Origin: SZUA-35 sp963781035
Lineage (GTDB): Bacteria; Actinomycetota; Acidimicrobiia; Acidimicrobiales; SZUA-35
Length of the DNA stretch: 64,000 nucleotides
Assembly (NCBI GenBank): GCA_963781035.1
Contig: CAWAEN010000009.1
Location: 248,001 to 312,000, forward strand
Direction: 5' to 3'
The translations under genes and the position numbers were made by a program. Below the pieces are notes generated by a model. The model was given only the letters and a program-made list of their open reading frames with translations, had not been told where the DNA came from and did not search any database. Shown piece by piece: positions 48,499 through 57,220 of this stretch (position 1 is the first letter of the stretch; each line of letters starts with the position of its first letter).

Positions 48499-48508
48499 CG
48501 AGACGTCA
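48496..48508. terminator. Short inverted repeat spanning two convergent stops
   Basis: TGACG-AGA-CGTCA (48496-48508): the left arm begins with the hydroxylase stop and the right arm ends with the complement of the UspA stop. Five-base arms are weak as a terminator, but the arrangement matches other convergent junctions here. Confidence 0.25.
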
Positions 48509-48943
48509 GGGTCCGGGTATCACCACGACGGGGCAGGCTGCGTGCTGGACGACGTCGCGGCTCACCGAGCCCAGCAGCATCTGCTTGAAACCACCGTGGC
48601 CGCGCCGCCCGACGACGAGGAGATCGGCCGTCGCCGAGCGTTCGATGAGCTCCTCGGCCGGGTGTCCGTGGACGGGCGAATACACGATGTCGAGTTCGGC
48701 CGCTCGATCTGAACCGATGGTGGCGTCGACCACCTCGTGGAGCAGCCGCGTGGCCCCCACCTCGAAGTTGGCGGAATTGAGGTGCGGAGCCTCCAGACCG
48801 GCAATCTCGTTCAGATTCCACGCATGGACAACATCGATTCGGTCGCCGGGCTCGGCCTCCGCTACCGCCCATCGGAGCGCAGCAGCCGCCTGCTCGGATG
48901 CATCGACACCGACGATGATGGTTCTGATCGTTCGTTCGGCCAT
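48506..48943 (-). CDS. Universal stress protein, UspA family
   Basis: Intact 145 residues, single domain. TIIVGVDASEQAAAALRWA at the start and the ATP-binding loop VVGRRGHGGFKQMLLGSVS (G-x2-G-x9-G-S) indicate the ATP-binding subclass. It ends VVQHAACPVVVIPGP, the family terminus. Role in stress or dormancy is family knowledge only. It is divergent from the acyl-CoA synthetase gene at 49040. Confidence 0.95.
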   Translation of the reverse strand: MAERTIRTIIVGVDASEQAAAALRWAVAEAEPGDRIDVVHAWNLNEIAGLEAPHLNSANFEVGATRLLHEVVDATIGSDRAAELDIVYSPVHGHPAEELIERSATADLLVVGRRGHGGFKQMLLGSVSRDVVQHAACPVVVIPGP

Positions 48944-49039
48944 GCCATCAGCGTGGTGCGAACCACCGCACGAGACCAGGGTCGTTGGTCATCGGCTCGG
49001 CATTCTGTTCCGGCTGGTCCGATCAGCTAGAACTGCGGA

Positions 49040-50723
49040 ATGAGCGACGTGATGAGCTTTGCCGAAGCCTGTGCTGCCGTGTGCGCCCCTGGCACCATGT
49101 TCGAGACAGCCGAGGTCGACGTGTTCGGTATTCCGACGAAGACCTTCGTCCATGCGCCGAGCAACATCCGCTCTCTCTTCGACCTCGCCGCCGCCCGCGA
49201 CGACGACTTCATCGTCTACGAGGACGAGCGGTGGACGATGCCGGACGTCCTCGCCCACGCGGGCCGGATCGGCCATGCGCTGGTCGACGACTTCGGTGTG
49301 GCCAAGGGCGATCGAGTGGCGATCGCCATGCGCAACTACCCGGAGTGGATCTCGACCTTCGTTGCGATCACGTCGATCGGTGCGGTGGCCGTACCGCTCA
49401 ACGCGTGGTGGCAGACCGACGAGCTGGTGTTCGCCATCGAGGACTCGGGTGCGCGGGTGGTGCTGGCCGACGACGATCGGCTCCGCCGACTCGAGGATGC
49501 CGCTCCGGGCGCGGTCGATGCTGCCGTGATCGCCGTGCGATCCACCGCCGGCCTGCCCGATGGCGTCGTTCGGCTCGAGGACGTGCTCACCGAGGGCGCC
49601 ACGATGCCCGAAGTCGAGATCGACACCGACGACGACGTCACGATCCTCTACACATCCGGCACGACGGGACGGCCCAAGGGCGCCGTCAGCACCCATCGCG
49701 CCGTGCTGAACTCGCTGATGGCGTTTGCCGCACGGGCGGCCGTGGCTGCGGTGCGCGAGCCGGACACCGCCCCGGAGGACGGTGTCACCCCCACGGGCCC
49801 GGTGTTCATGCTCCCCGTCCCGCTCTTCCACGTCACCGGTCTGGTACCGGTCATGCTCGGTTCGTTCGTGAGCGGCGCAAAACTCGTGATGACCCACCGT
49901 TGGGACCCCGACCGCGCGACTCGAGCTGATCGAGCGGGAGCGCGTCACGAACTTCGTCGGCGTTCCGACGATGAGTTGGGACCTGCTCGAAGCTCCGACG
50001 TTCAGCGATCGCGACACGTCCTCGCTGAAATCGGTGGGTGGAGGCGGTGCACCGATGCCGCCGGAGTTGGTCAAGCGCATCGAGGACAACTTCTCCCATG
50101 GTCGCCCCGGCCTCGGTTACGGGATGACCGAGACCAACGCCTACGGCCCACAGAATGCCGGTGACGATTTCGTCGCCAACCCCACCTCGACCGGCCGCTG
50201 CGTGCCGGTGATGAGCGTCCGAGTGACCGACCCGGACGGCAACGAACTGCCGACCGGCGAGACCGGTGAAATCTGGTTCCGCGGCCCGATGCTCATCCGG
50301 GGCTATTGGAACCGGCCGGAAGCCACGGCCGAGACCATCGTCGACGGGTGGCTCCGAAGCGGCGACATCGGTCGGCTCGACGACGAAGGTTTCGTGTATG
50401 TCAGCGACCGAGCCAAGGACATGGTGTTGCGAGGCGGCGAGAACATCTACTGCGCCGAGGTCGAGGCATCGATCTACGAGCATCCTGCGGTGTACGAGTG
50501 TGCGGTCTACGGCGTACCGCACGACCGTCTCGGCGAGGAGTTGGCGGTCCACGTCATGAAAAAGGCCGGCAGCACGCTCGACGCAGGCGAGCTGCAGCGC
50601 TTCCTCGGTGAGCGGATTGCGGGTTTCAAGATCCCGTCGGTCATCACGATCGTCGAGGAGCCCCTGCCCCGCAATGCCTCCGGCAAGATCCTGAAGCGAG
50701 ACCTGCGCGACTCGCTCAGCTGA
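49040..50723 (+). CDS. Acyl-CoA synthetase, AMP-binding (one frame break)
   Basis: About 561 residues. ANL superfamily motifs are YTSGTTGRPKG, GYGMTETNAYG, GWLRSGDIGRLDDEGFVYV and the C-terminal Lys in NASGKILKRDLR. The frame shifts near 49920 (one extra A), after which LELIERERVTNFVGVPTM continues. It activates a carboxylic acid to acyl-CoA; the neighbouring acyl-CoA dehydrogenase suggests lipid or steroid side-chain degradation. It differs clearly from the ligase at 37519. It converges with the small Cys-protein gene, the stops being 7 bp apart. Confidence 0.9.
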
Positions 50724-50730
50724 ACCGGGG

Positions 50731-50901
50731 TCAGCCTCCGAGGAGACGTTTCAACCAACCACCGGCACCGCTGTCGTGCTGCTCAGCGGCACACGAGCAG
50801 CGGTCCTCGACCGCCACGTCGCCGAGCACCTGCTCGACGTGTGCGCCACACCCGGCCCACGATGGCTTCTGACAGTTCGAGCATGTCGTCCGTCGGCACA
50901 T
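50731..50901 (-). CDS. Small Cys-rich conserved protein
   Basis: 56 residues from ATG 50901: MCRRTTCSNCQKPSWAGCG opens the protein, with Cys at 2, 7, 10 and 18, followed by AHVEQVL and a second Cys pair (RCSCAAE), ending GGWLKRLLGG. This matches a widespread but unnamed family of 50-65 residue proteins that share the CxxC-K-P-x-W-x-G-C-G-x-H core and probably bind zinc. It lies between two convergent and tandem fatty-acid genes, 32 bp downstream of the acyl-CoA dehydrogenase gene on the same strand. Confidence 0.8.
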   Translation of the reverse strand: MCRRTTCSNCQKPSWAGCGAHVEQVLGDVAVEDRCSCAAEQHDSGAGGWLKRLLGG

Positions 50902-50933
50902 TCCCGAGACGGTAGCCGGACTCCCAGCACGAC

Positions 50934-52130
50934 TCAGACAGCGGCCTGACGCAGCAATCGTCGACCCAGCGAAGTCTTGTGCACCTCGTCGGCGCCGTCG
51001 TAGATCCGAGCAGCACGCTCGTGCCGATACCAGTAGGCGAGAATCGTGTCGTCGGTGACGCCGAGCGCGCCGTGGACCTGGATCGCACGGTCGACGACGT
51101 CGAGCATCGTGTTGGCCACCACGAACTTGATGGCCGAGATCTCGTCCCTCGCAGCCTTCGCCCCCTCGTTGTCGATCTTCCATGCGGCGTGGAGCGTCAT
51201 GAGCCGTGCGCCCTGGATCGCAGCAGAGCTCTCGGCTACCCAGTGCTGGATCACCTGGCGGTCGGCCAGGGTCGAGCCGTCGAGGTCGATCTGGCGCTCG
51301 TTGGCCCGAGCGCACATCATCTCGAGTGCTCGAGCGGCGATTCCCAGCCAGCGCATGCAGTGGTGGATTCGGCCGGGACCGAGGCGATCCTGGGCGATGC
51401 GGAACCCGGCCCCCTCCTGACCCAGGAGGTTCGACTGCGGCACCCGACACGACTGGTAGCTGACCTCGGCATGCGAGGCATGACCGCTGCCGGCGTGACC
51501 CATGACGCTGACGTTCCTGATCAGTTCGAACCCGGGGGTGTCGGTCGGGACGATGATCATGCTCGTCCGTTGGTGCGGCGCCGCATCGGGATCGGTCACC
51601 GCCATCACGATGGCAAATGCGGCGCCGTCAGCCGACGAGGTGAACCACTTCTGGCCGTTGATGACATAGTCGCCGCCGTCCTTCACTGCCGTGGTGGCCA
51701 GCAGGAGGGGGTTCGACCCCGCTGTCTCGGGTTCGGTCATCGAGAAGCAGCTCCGCACCTCGCCGGCCACGAGCGGGCGGAGGAAACGGTCGCGTTGTTC
51801 CTCGTTTGCGTACTCGTGGAGGATTTCCACATTGCCGGCGTCCGGTGCCTGAGCGCCGAACACCGTGTGCCCGAGTGGCGTACGGCCCAACGCCTCGGTG
51901 AGCAAGCCGTGATCGACCAGGCTCAGTCCGAGTCCGCCGTACTCGACGGGGTGACCGGGCGCCCACAACTCCATCTGTTTCACCTTCGCCTGCTTCTCGG
52001 CCACCGCAGCCTCGACCGTTGCTGGGTCACCGTGGAGCAGTTCACCCTCGAGCGGGATCAGCTCTTCGTCGACGAAGGGGTTGACCATTTCGAGGATGGT
52101 GCGCATCTGTTCGGAGATCTCGAAGTCCAT
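50934..52130 (-). CDS. Acyl-CoA dehydrogenase, ACAD10/11-like
   Basis: Intact 398 residues. The FAD-dependent dehydrogenase fold is seen in CFSMTEPETAGSNP, GQKWFTSSADGA, AVQ-type helix IQVHGALGVTDDT and YDGADEVHKTSLGRRLLRQ at the end. In the last segment the sequence GADEVH follows the ACAD10/11 type (GPDEVH) instead of the YEGT motif that carries the catalytic Glu in MCAD-like enzymes. It oxidises an acyl-CoA, probably medium or unusual chain. It is divergent from the GH1 gene. Confidence 0.93.
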   Translation of the reverse strand: MDFEISEQMRTILEMVNPFVDEELIPLEGELLHGDPATVEAAVAEKQAKVKQMELWAPGHPVEYGGLGLSLVDHGLLTEALGRTPLGHTVFGAQAPDAGNVEILHEYANEEQRDRFLRPLVAGEVRSCFSMTEPETAGSNPLLLATTAVKDGGDYVINGQKWFTSSADGAAFAIVMAVTDPDAAPHQRTSMIIVPTDTPGFELIRNVSVMGHAGSGHASHAEVSYQSCRVPQSNLLGQEGAGFRIAQDRLGPGRIHHCMRWLGIAARALEMMCARANERQIDLDGSTLADRQVIQHWVAESSAAIQGARLMTLHAAWKIDNEGAKAARDEISAIKFVVANTMLDVVDRAIQVHGALGVTDDTILAYWYRHERAARIYDGADEVHKTSLGRRLLRQAAV

Positions 52131-52237
52131 GAGGGTGCACGCTGACAGGTTCTCGGCCCTTCGGTCCAGGGCCCAAAGCCCCGACGACGCGGGTAGAACG
52201 TGACGGCTCTGACCGCTTCACTGCGAAGGATCCGTCG

Positions 52238-53590
52238 ATGACCGAAACAACCACCTCTGGCGAGGCCACCACGTTCGTCTTCCCCGAAGGCTTCACGTGG
52301 GGCACAGCCACGTCGTCGTACCAAATCGAGGGAGCACCACTGGCAGACGGCAAGTCGCCCAGCATCTGGGACGTGTTCTGCCGTGAGGAAGGGCGCATCT
52401 CGGACGGATCCAACGGCGACCAGGCGTGCGAGCACTACGCCCGTTCCGCCGACGATGTGCAGCTGATGTCCTCGCTCGGGTTCGGCGCTTACCGGTTCTC
52501 GATCGCGTGGACGCGAGTCGTTCCCGACGGGCGAGGAGCCGTCAACGCTGCCGGCCTCGACTTCTACGACCGGCTGGTCGACGATCTGTTGAGTGTCGGG
52601 ATCACCCCGGTGCCCACGCTCTACCACTGGGACCTCCCGCAGTCGCTCGAGGACGCCGGGGGCTGGGTCAACCGAGAGACCGCGCATGCGTTCGCCGACT
52701 ACAGCGAGGCCGTGATCGAGCGGCTCGGGGACCGCGTTTCCACCTGGACCACGCTCAACGAACCGTTCGTATCGGCCAACCACGGCTACGTCACCGGTGA
52801 ACACGCACCGGGCCGCACCTCGAGGGCCGACGGGTTCGCCGCGTCGCACCACCTGAATCTCGCCCACGGACTCGCCGGTCAGCGTGTTCGCAGCCTTGCG
52901 CCTGACTCGCGGCTCGCGATCGTGATCAACTTCTCGCCGAATCGCCCGGCCACCGACTCCGAGGCCGACCGGGTCGAGACTTACCACCGCAACCACCTCG
53001 AGAACCGTTGGTACTCCGATCCCATCGCCGGCTTCGGCTACCCACAGGACACAGCCGACCACTACCAGTGGGATCAATCCGAGGTCCTCGATGGCGACCT
53101 CGACGTCATCAGCGCACCGATCGACCTCCTCGGGGTGAACTACTACACCCGCGACACCGTGTCGGCCGACGACAGCTTCACCCACGGCCCTGACGTCCCG
53201 GTGAACACGATGGGGTGGGAGATCCATCCGCCGACCCTCGGCCGCCTGCTGCGTGAGCTCCGAGACCGCTACGACTTCCCGAGCTACCTGATCACCGAAA
53301 ACGGCGCACCAATGCCGGATCAGCACCGGGTGGACGGTCGCATCGCCGACCACGACCGCCTGGCCTACATCCGCGACCACCTCGTCCAGGTGCACGGAGC
53401 CATCGCCGACGGCTGCCCGATCGAGGGCTACCTGGTGTGGTCGTTCCTCGACAACTTCGAGTGGGCGTGGGGCTACGGCCCGAAGTTCGGCATCGTCGAG
53501 GTCGACCGGACTACGCAGGTTCGCACCCCCAAGATGAGTGCCGAATGGTTCTCGCAGGTGGCAAAGACCAACCAATTCACGATCGCCTGA
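52238..53590 (+). CDS. GH1 family beta-glucosidase
   Basis: Intact 450 residues, typical for GH1. The N-terminal signature is FTWGTATSSYQIEGA, the acid/base Glu is in TLNEPF (near residue 177) and the nucleophile Glu in ITENGAP (near residue 355); WSFLDNFEWAWGY forms the aglycone site. It hydrolyses beta-glucosides or galactosides in the cytoplasm, having no signal peptide. GAAGGA lies 9 bp before ATG 52238. It is far from the sugar ABC transporter, so a link is not shown. Confidence 0.96.
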   Translation: MTETTTSGEATTFVFPEGFTWGTATSSYQIEGAPLADGKSPSIWDVFCREEGRISDGSNGDQACEHYARSADDVQLMSSLGFGAYRFSIAWTRVVPDGRGAVNAAGLDFYDRLVDDLLSVGITPVPTLYHWDLPQSLEDAGGWVNRETAHAFADYSEAVIERLGDRVSTWTTLNEPFVSANHGYVTGEHAPGRTSRADGFAASHHLNLAHGLAGQRVRSLAPDSRLAIVINFSPNRPATDSEADRVETYHRNHLENRWYSDPIAGFGYPQDTADHYQWDQSEVLDGDLDVISAPIDLLGVNYYTRDTVSADDSFTHGPDVPVNTMGWEIHPPTLGRLLRELRDRYDFPSYLITENGAPMPDQHRVDGRIADHDRLAYIRDHLVQVHGAIADGCPIEGYLVWSFLDNFEWAWGYGPKFGIVEVDRTTQVRTPKMSAEWFSQVAKTNQFTIA

Positions 53591-53695
53591 GCAGAACCCG
53601 GTCGGCGACAGCCACTCCACAGACAGCAAACTCCGCTGTCCGAGCCGAGGTCCGATACGCAGAAGCGCTCGACTTCTGGCGAGACCTGCCGATGC

Positions 53696-53725
53696 TTGCA
53701 GCAGCGGCACCGGTTCGCCTACGGT
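53696..53725 (+). promoter_or_regulatory. Candidate promoter of the P450 gene
   Basis: TTGCAG (53696-53701) and TACGGT (53720-53725) are separated by 18 bp, a weak match to housekeeping promoters, 25 bp before the ATG. AAGGGGG follows as the ribosome-binding site. The 160 bp between the GH1 stop and this gene holds no other feature I can see. Confidence 0.35.
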
Positions 53726-53749
53726 GCCCATACGCCGTAAGGGGGACCT

Positions 53750-55084
53750 ATGACCGACACGATGCCCAGCCCGTTCGATTCTGACGCCGTCAGTGAGCGA
53801 GTGCTGCCCATCATCAAGGACACGCCGGAAGGCGCCGACGCCTGGGAACGTACGCCGTATCGAGCCGAGGATTACGGCCCGGTCAGCGACTGGGCCACCG
53901 ACTTCGACCACGCTGACCCGGCCTACAACCCAGCGGCCCCCGAAATCTGGACCGAGCTGATCGAGAGTGGCTGTCCGATCGCCCACACCGACCGCTACGG
54001 AGGCATGTGGGCACCGTTGACCCACGAGACGGTCAACGAGATCGCCTACGACACCGAGACCTTCACGAGTCGGGCAGTCGTGGTCTCTCACACACGGCCC
54101 GGCGATCTGGCACTCCCCGCCCCGATCGGGGTTGCCCCTCCCATCTCCAGCGACCCGCCGTTCCACAAAGAAGCCCGCCGCATGCTGCTGCCGGCGTTCG
54201 CGCCGAAGAAGATCGCCGAGTGGGAGTCCGAGATCCGCACGTTGTGCACGAAACTGCTCGACGACATGGGCGACATCACGCCCGGTGAGAGCATCGTCGA
54301 TGCCGCGATCCAGTACGCCCAGCACATCCCGGTCAACGTCATCGGTCGGATGCTCGGCCTTCCGGAAGAAGACGACGACTACTTCCGCGAGGTCGTCCAC
54401 CAGCTCCTCGAACGCATCAACGAAGACCCGCACGCGAAGATCGTGGAAGCAGAGGAGAACCCGCTCGACCTCTACCTCGACAAGCACATCCAGGACCACA
54501 TCGACAACCCGCGTGATGATCTCATCAGTTTCGTGCTCGACATGGAACTCGGCGGCAACAAACTCGAACCGGATCATGTCAGGGGAACGATCATCCTGCT
54601 GCTGGTCGCCGGAATCGACACGACCTGGTCTGCCCTCGGTGCATCGATCTGGCACTTGGCTCAGCATCCCGAGGATCGCAAGCATCTGCGCGACAACCCC
54701 GAGCAGTTCGACTTCGCGCTCGAGGAGTTCCTTCGGTTCTATGCCCCGGTCACGATGGCACGCATGGTGGCCAAGGACAACGACTTCCACGGTTGCCCGA
54801 TGAAGCAGGACGATTGGGTGCTCTTGCCCTTCCCGGCCGCCAACCGAGATCCGGAGAAGTTCGAGAGGGCAGACGAATTCGTGATCGACCGCGGCGCAAA
54901 CCGCCATGGAGCCTTCGGCCTGGGCATTCACCGCTGCATCGGCTCGAACCTTGCCAGGCTCGAGATGAAGGTGGCGATCCAGGAGTTCCTGGCTCGTTTC
55001 CCCGAGTTCGAGCTGGCCGGCGATGTTCGCTGGTCGGTCGGCCAGATCCGAGGCCCCCGCGAAATGCCGATTCGCATCCTCTGA
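53750..55084 (+). CDS. Cytochrome P450
   Basis: Intact 444 residues. The I-helix oxygen-binding motif is AGIDTT, the ExxR motif lies in EEFLRF, and the heme loop FGLGIHRCIGSNLAR carries the Cys ligand. It belongs to the soluble class I bacterial P450s, needing ferredoxin and reductase not present here. The N-terminus and PPISSDPPFHKEARRMLLPAF resemble actinobacterial CYP families acting on terpenoids, steroids or fatty acids. A strong AAGGGGG site precedes ATG 53750. A palindrome follows its stop. Confidence 0.95.
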   Translation: MTDTMPSPFDSDAVSERVLPIIKDTPEGADAWERTPYRAEDYGPVSDWATDFDHADPAYNPAAPEIWTELIESGCPIAHTDRYGGMWAPLTHETVNEIAYDTETFTSRAVVVSHTRPGDLALPAPIGVAPPISSDPPFHKEARRMLLPAFAPKKIAEWESEIRTLCTKLLDDMGDITPGESIVDAAIQYAQHIPVNVIGRMLGLPEEDDDYFREVVHQLLERINEDPHAKIVEAEENPLDLYLDKHIQDHIDNPRDDLISFVLDMELGGNKLEPDHVRGTIILLLVAGIDTTWSALGASIWHLAQHPEDRKHLRDNPEQFDFALEEFLRFYAPVTMARMVAKDNDFHGCPMKQDDWVLLPFPAANRDPEKFERADEFVIDRGANRHGAFGLGIHRCIGSNLARLEMKVAIQEFLARFPEFELAGDVRWSVGQIRGPREMPIRIL

Positions 55085-55092
55085 ATTGCCCC

Positions 55093-55140
55093 GTTCTGCG
55101 GCATCACACCCTCACTTCTGAGGGTGTGGTGCCGCAGAAC
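55093..55140. repeat. 22-bp palindrome with GTTCTGCGGCA arms
   Basis: Arms 55093-55114 and 55119-55140 pair over 22 bp with one G-T wobble and a CTTC tetraloop. The outer 11 nt GTTCTGCGGCA are identical to those of the palindrome at 16249, and the inner part CCCTCA/TGAGGG is shared too, while the middle differs. It starts 9 bp after the P450 stop, where it could terminate transcription. Confidence 0.85.
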
Positions 55141-55172
55141 GAGCTTGCGGTCGGTTGCGGTAGCGTTCGGCC

Positions 55173-55640
55173 ATGGCTGATCGCATCGAGGCGCACGTCT
55201 TCGCCGAGGTCGCTCAGTTGGTGCGCACGATGGTTCCCGAAGGCATCGGTGACGTACACACCCGCTCGCATCGACGCGGCGTGAAGGTCTGGTTCGGCCC
55301 GTCGAAACCGACACGGGAACACTACGAGGCGCAGATCATGCCCGGTCGGTTCGCCGATCTGGACGGCCCAGTGCTGGAGGTCGGCTTTCACGCCGAACAC
55401 CCGGACGAGGCAGCCAACCAATCTGTGGCTGATCGGCTCGAGTCGCAGGCGAAGCACTGGCGCAAGGAGCTCGGGAAACCGGCCGAACTCGACACGTTCT
55501 ACGGCCGCGCGTCGTGGCGCCGACTGAGCGAGGTCTGGACCGGCATCGACGCACTCGACGACGACCCCGATGCCGCGTTCGAGATCGCCTGCCGCTTGAT
55601 CGACTACATCTCGGTGGTCGAGCCGCTCCGCACCACGTGA
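55173..55640 (+). CDS. Conserved hypothetical protein
   Basis: Intact 155-residue soluble protein without a recognised domain. The sequence is mixed helix and strand (VAQLVRTMVPEGIGDVHTR, HYEAQIMPGRFADLDG, FGPSKPTREHYE) and ends RLIDYISVVEPLRTT. It is flanked on both sides by long palindromes (55093-55140 and 55656-55709), an isolated single-gene unit. Function is unknown. Confidence 0.75.
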   Translation: MADRIEAHVFAEVAQLVRTMVPEGIGDVHTRSHRRGVKVWFGPSKPTREHYEAQIMPGRFADLDGPVLEVGFHAEHPDEAANQSVADRLESQAKHWRKELGKPAELDTFYGRASWRRLSEVWTGIDALDDDPDAAFEIACRLIDYISVVEPLRTT

Positions 55641-55655
55641 ACACGCTCCCCCCAA

Positions 55656-55709
55656 CTCAACTGCCAGCTTCGTACGTAGCCGGAGGCACGTACGAAGCTG
55701 GCAGTTGAG
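55656..55709. repeat. Perfect 22-bp inverted repeat
   Basis: Arms 55656-55677 and 55688-55709 are exact reverse complements, with a 10-nt loop, and end in CGTACGT near the loop. It lies between the hypothetical protein and the permease gene. The sequence is unrelated to the GTTCTGCGGCA palindromes. It could be a terminator or an operator for the permease. Confidence 0.85.
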
Positions 55710-55732
55710 AAGGATTGGGGCAGACTGCGGAG

Positions 55733-56986
55733 ATGACGAGTGGCCGGACCGATGGACAGCTACGCCGGGAGCTGGGGCTCAGCGATGCCGTGATCATCGG
55801 CGCCGGCTCGATGATCGGTGCCGGAGTGTTCGCTGCCTGGGCGCCGGCGGCCGATGCGGCAGGAAACGGGCTGCTGATCGGTCTCGCCATCGCCGGCATC
55901 GTGGCGTTGTGCAACGCCACGTCGTCAGCACAGCTGGCCGCCATCCACCCCGAATCCGGCGGGACCTACATCTATGGCCGTCGCCAGATCAACCACACCG
56001 TCGGCCACCTCGCAGGGTGGGGTTTCGTCGTCGGCAAGACCGCCTCGTGCGCGGCCATGGCCTTGACCATCGGTGCGTACCTCTGGCCAGAACAACAGCG
56101 AGCGGTTGCGGTGGCCGCAGTGCTCGCCATCACTGCCGTGAACATCGGGGGCCTGTCCCGAACCGTCGCGGTGACTCGAGTTCTGCTGGTGTGCTCGTTG
56201 GCGGCATTGACGGCAGTGGTGATCGCCGGATGGTCTGGCGACACAGCGTCGATCGGCCGTTTGTCGCCCATCGACACCACGGCCACCGGTGTGCTCCGGT
56301 CCGCCGGTTTCCTCTTCTTCGCCTTTGCCGGCTACGCCCGGATCGCCACACTCGGCGAGGAGGTCAGGGACCCTGCGGTCACCATCCCGAAGGCCGTGCC
56401 TCGGGCCTTGATCGCAGTGCTGGCGATCTACGCAATCGTTGCTGTCACGGCGCTGGTCGCCGTCGACGCACCCGACCTCGGCTCGACCGACGCCCCGCTC
56501 CGGCTCGTCACGGACACCGCGAGTGACCGAATCGGGCCCATCGTCGGAGTCGGTGCAGGCATCGCTGCGCTCGGCGTGTTGCTCAACCTCATCCCCGGGA
56601 TCAGTCGTACGGGACTCGCCATGGCCCGAAACCGCGAGCTGCCTGGCTGGTTCAGCCACGTCGACACCGAGCGCGCGCTTCCGCTTCGAGCCGAGCTCAC
56701 CGTGGCAGCGACCGTGATCGTGTTGGTCCTGGTGACCAATCTACGGAGCTCCATCGCGCTGTCTGGCGTCGCCATCCTCACCTACTACGCCATCACCAAC
56801 GCCGCTGCGCTGACGCTCACCGACGAACAGCGGCGATGGCCTCGCTCGGTGGCAGTCGTCGGCTTGTTCGGCTGTGTGGTCTTGATCTTCGCGTTACCAA
56901 TGACCGCCGTCGTCGGTGGTGGCGTCGTCCTCTTCGCCGGTGTGATCGCTCGCGCCGTGGCGGTTCGCACCGGGACGACGGACTAG
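55733..56986 (+). CDS. APC superfamily amino acid/polyamine permease
   Basis: Intact 417 residues, about twelve membrane helices. The first helix GLSDAVIIGAGSMIGAGVFAAW carries the GSMIGAG substrate-binding bend of the APC fold, and FFAFAGYARIATLGEEVRDP is the conserved helix-6 region with the following loop. It probably imports an amino acid or related amine. ATG 55733 is used; GGAG is immediately adjacent, so an upstream TTG at 55715 cannot be excluded. Confidence 0.9.
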   Translation: MTSGRTDGQLRRELGLSDAVIIGAGSMIGAGVFAAWAPAADAAGNGLLIGLAIAGIVALCNATSSAQLAAIHPESGGTYIYGRRQINHTVGHLAGWGFVVGKTASCAAMALTIGAYLWPEQQRAVAVAAVLAITAVNIGGLSRTVAVTRVLLVCSLAALTAVVIAGWSGDTASIGRLSPIDTTATGVLRSAGFLFFAFAGYARIATLGEEVRDPAVTIPKAVPRALIAVLAIYAIVAVTALVAVDAPDLGSTDAPLRLVTDTASDRIGPIVGVGAGIAALGVLLNLIPGISRTGLAMARNRELPGWFSHVDTERALPLRAELTVAATVIVLVLVTNLRSSIALSGVAILTYYAITNAAALTLTDEQRRWPRSVAVVGLFGCVVLIFALPMTAVVGGGVVLFAGVIARAVAVRTGTTD

Positions 56987-57020
56987 CGTCGCCGGAAGCG
57001 ACGCCCGAACCGGAGATCTG

Positions 57021-57203
57021 ATGACTACCAACGACGAGCTCTGTCTCTTCTCGAGCGACTACCCCCACGTCGAAGGCGGTCGAGACCCGGTTCGAGAGTT
57101 CAGCAAGGCGCTCGAGGGACGAAGCGAGGAGACGATCACGAGGTTCTGCGGCGAGAACCTCCTCCGCCTCTTCCCCGACGCCCGAGTGACCGCGTCGGTC
57201 TGA
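57021..57203 (+). CDS. Short protein matching the C-terminal end of amidohydrolases
   Basis: 60 residues from ATG 57021: LFSSDYPHVEGGRDPVREF and ENLLRLFPDA match the last section of amidohydrolase_2 (TIM-barrel metal-dependent hydrolase) proteins, where Asp of SSDYPH is the last metal ligand. The rest of the barrel is missing; the APC permease ends only 34 bp upstream. GGAG 5 bp before the ATG suggests it can still be translated. Either a remnant of a deleted gene or a small stand-alone protein. Confidence 0.5.
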   Translation: MTTNDELCLFSSDYPHVEGGRDPVREFSKALEGRSEETITRFCGENLLRLFPDARVTASV

Positions 57204-57220
57204 TCGTCGTTGCCACCGAC

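Noticed and set aside
52058..54931. A 957-codon open frame on the reverse strand across the GH1 and P450 genes
   Set aside because: It is antisense to two intact, fully recognisable genes and has no protein-like motifs; long antisense frames are expected at this GC content. Only its end coincides with the acyl-CoA dehydrogenase start.
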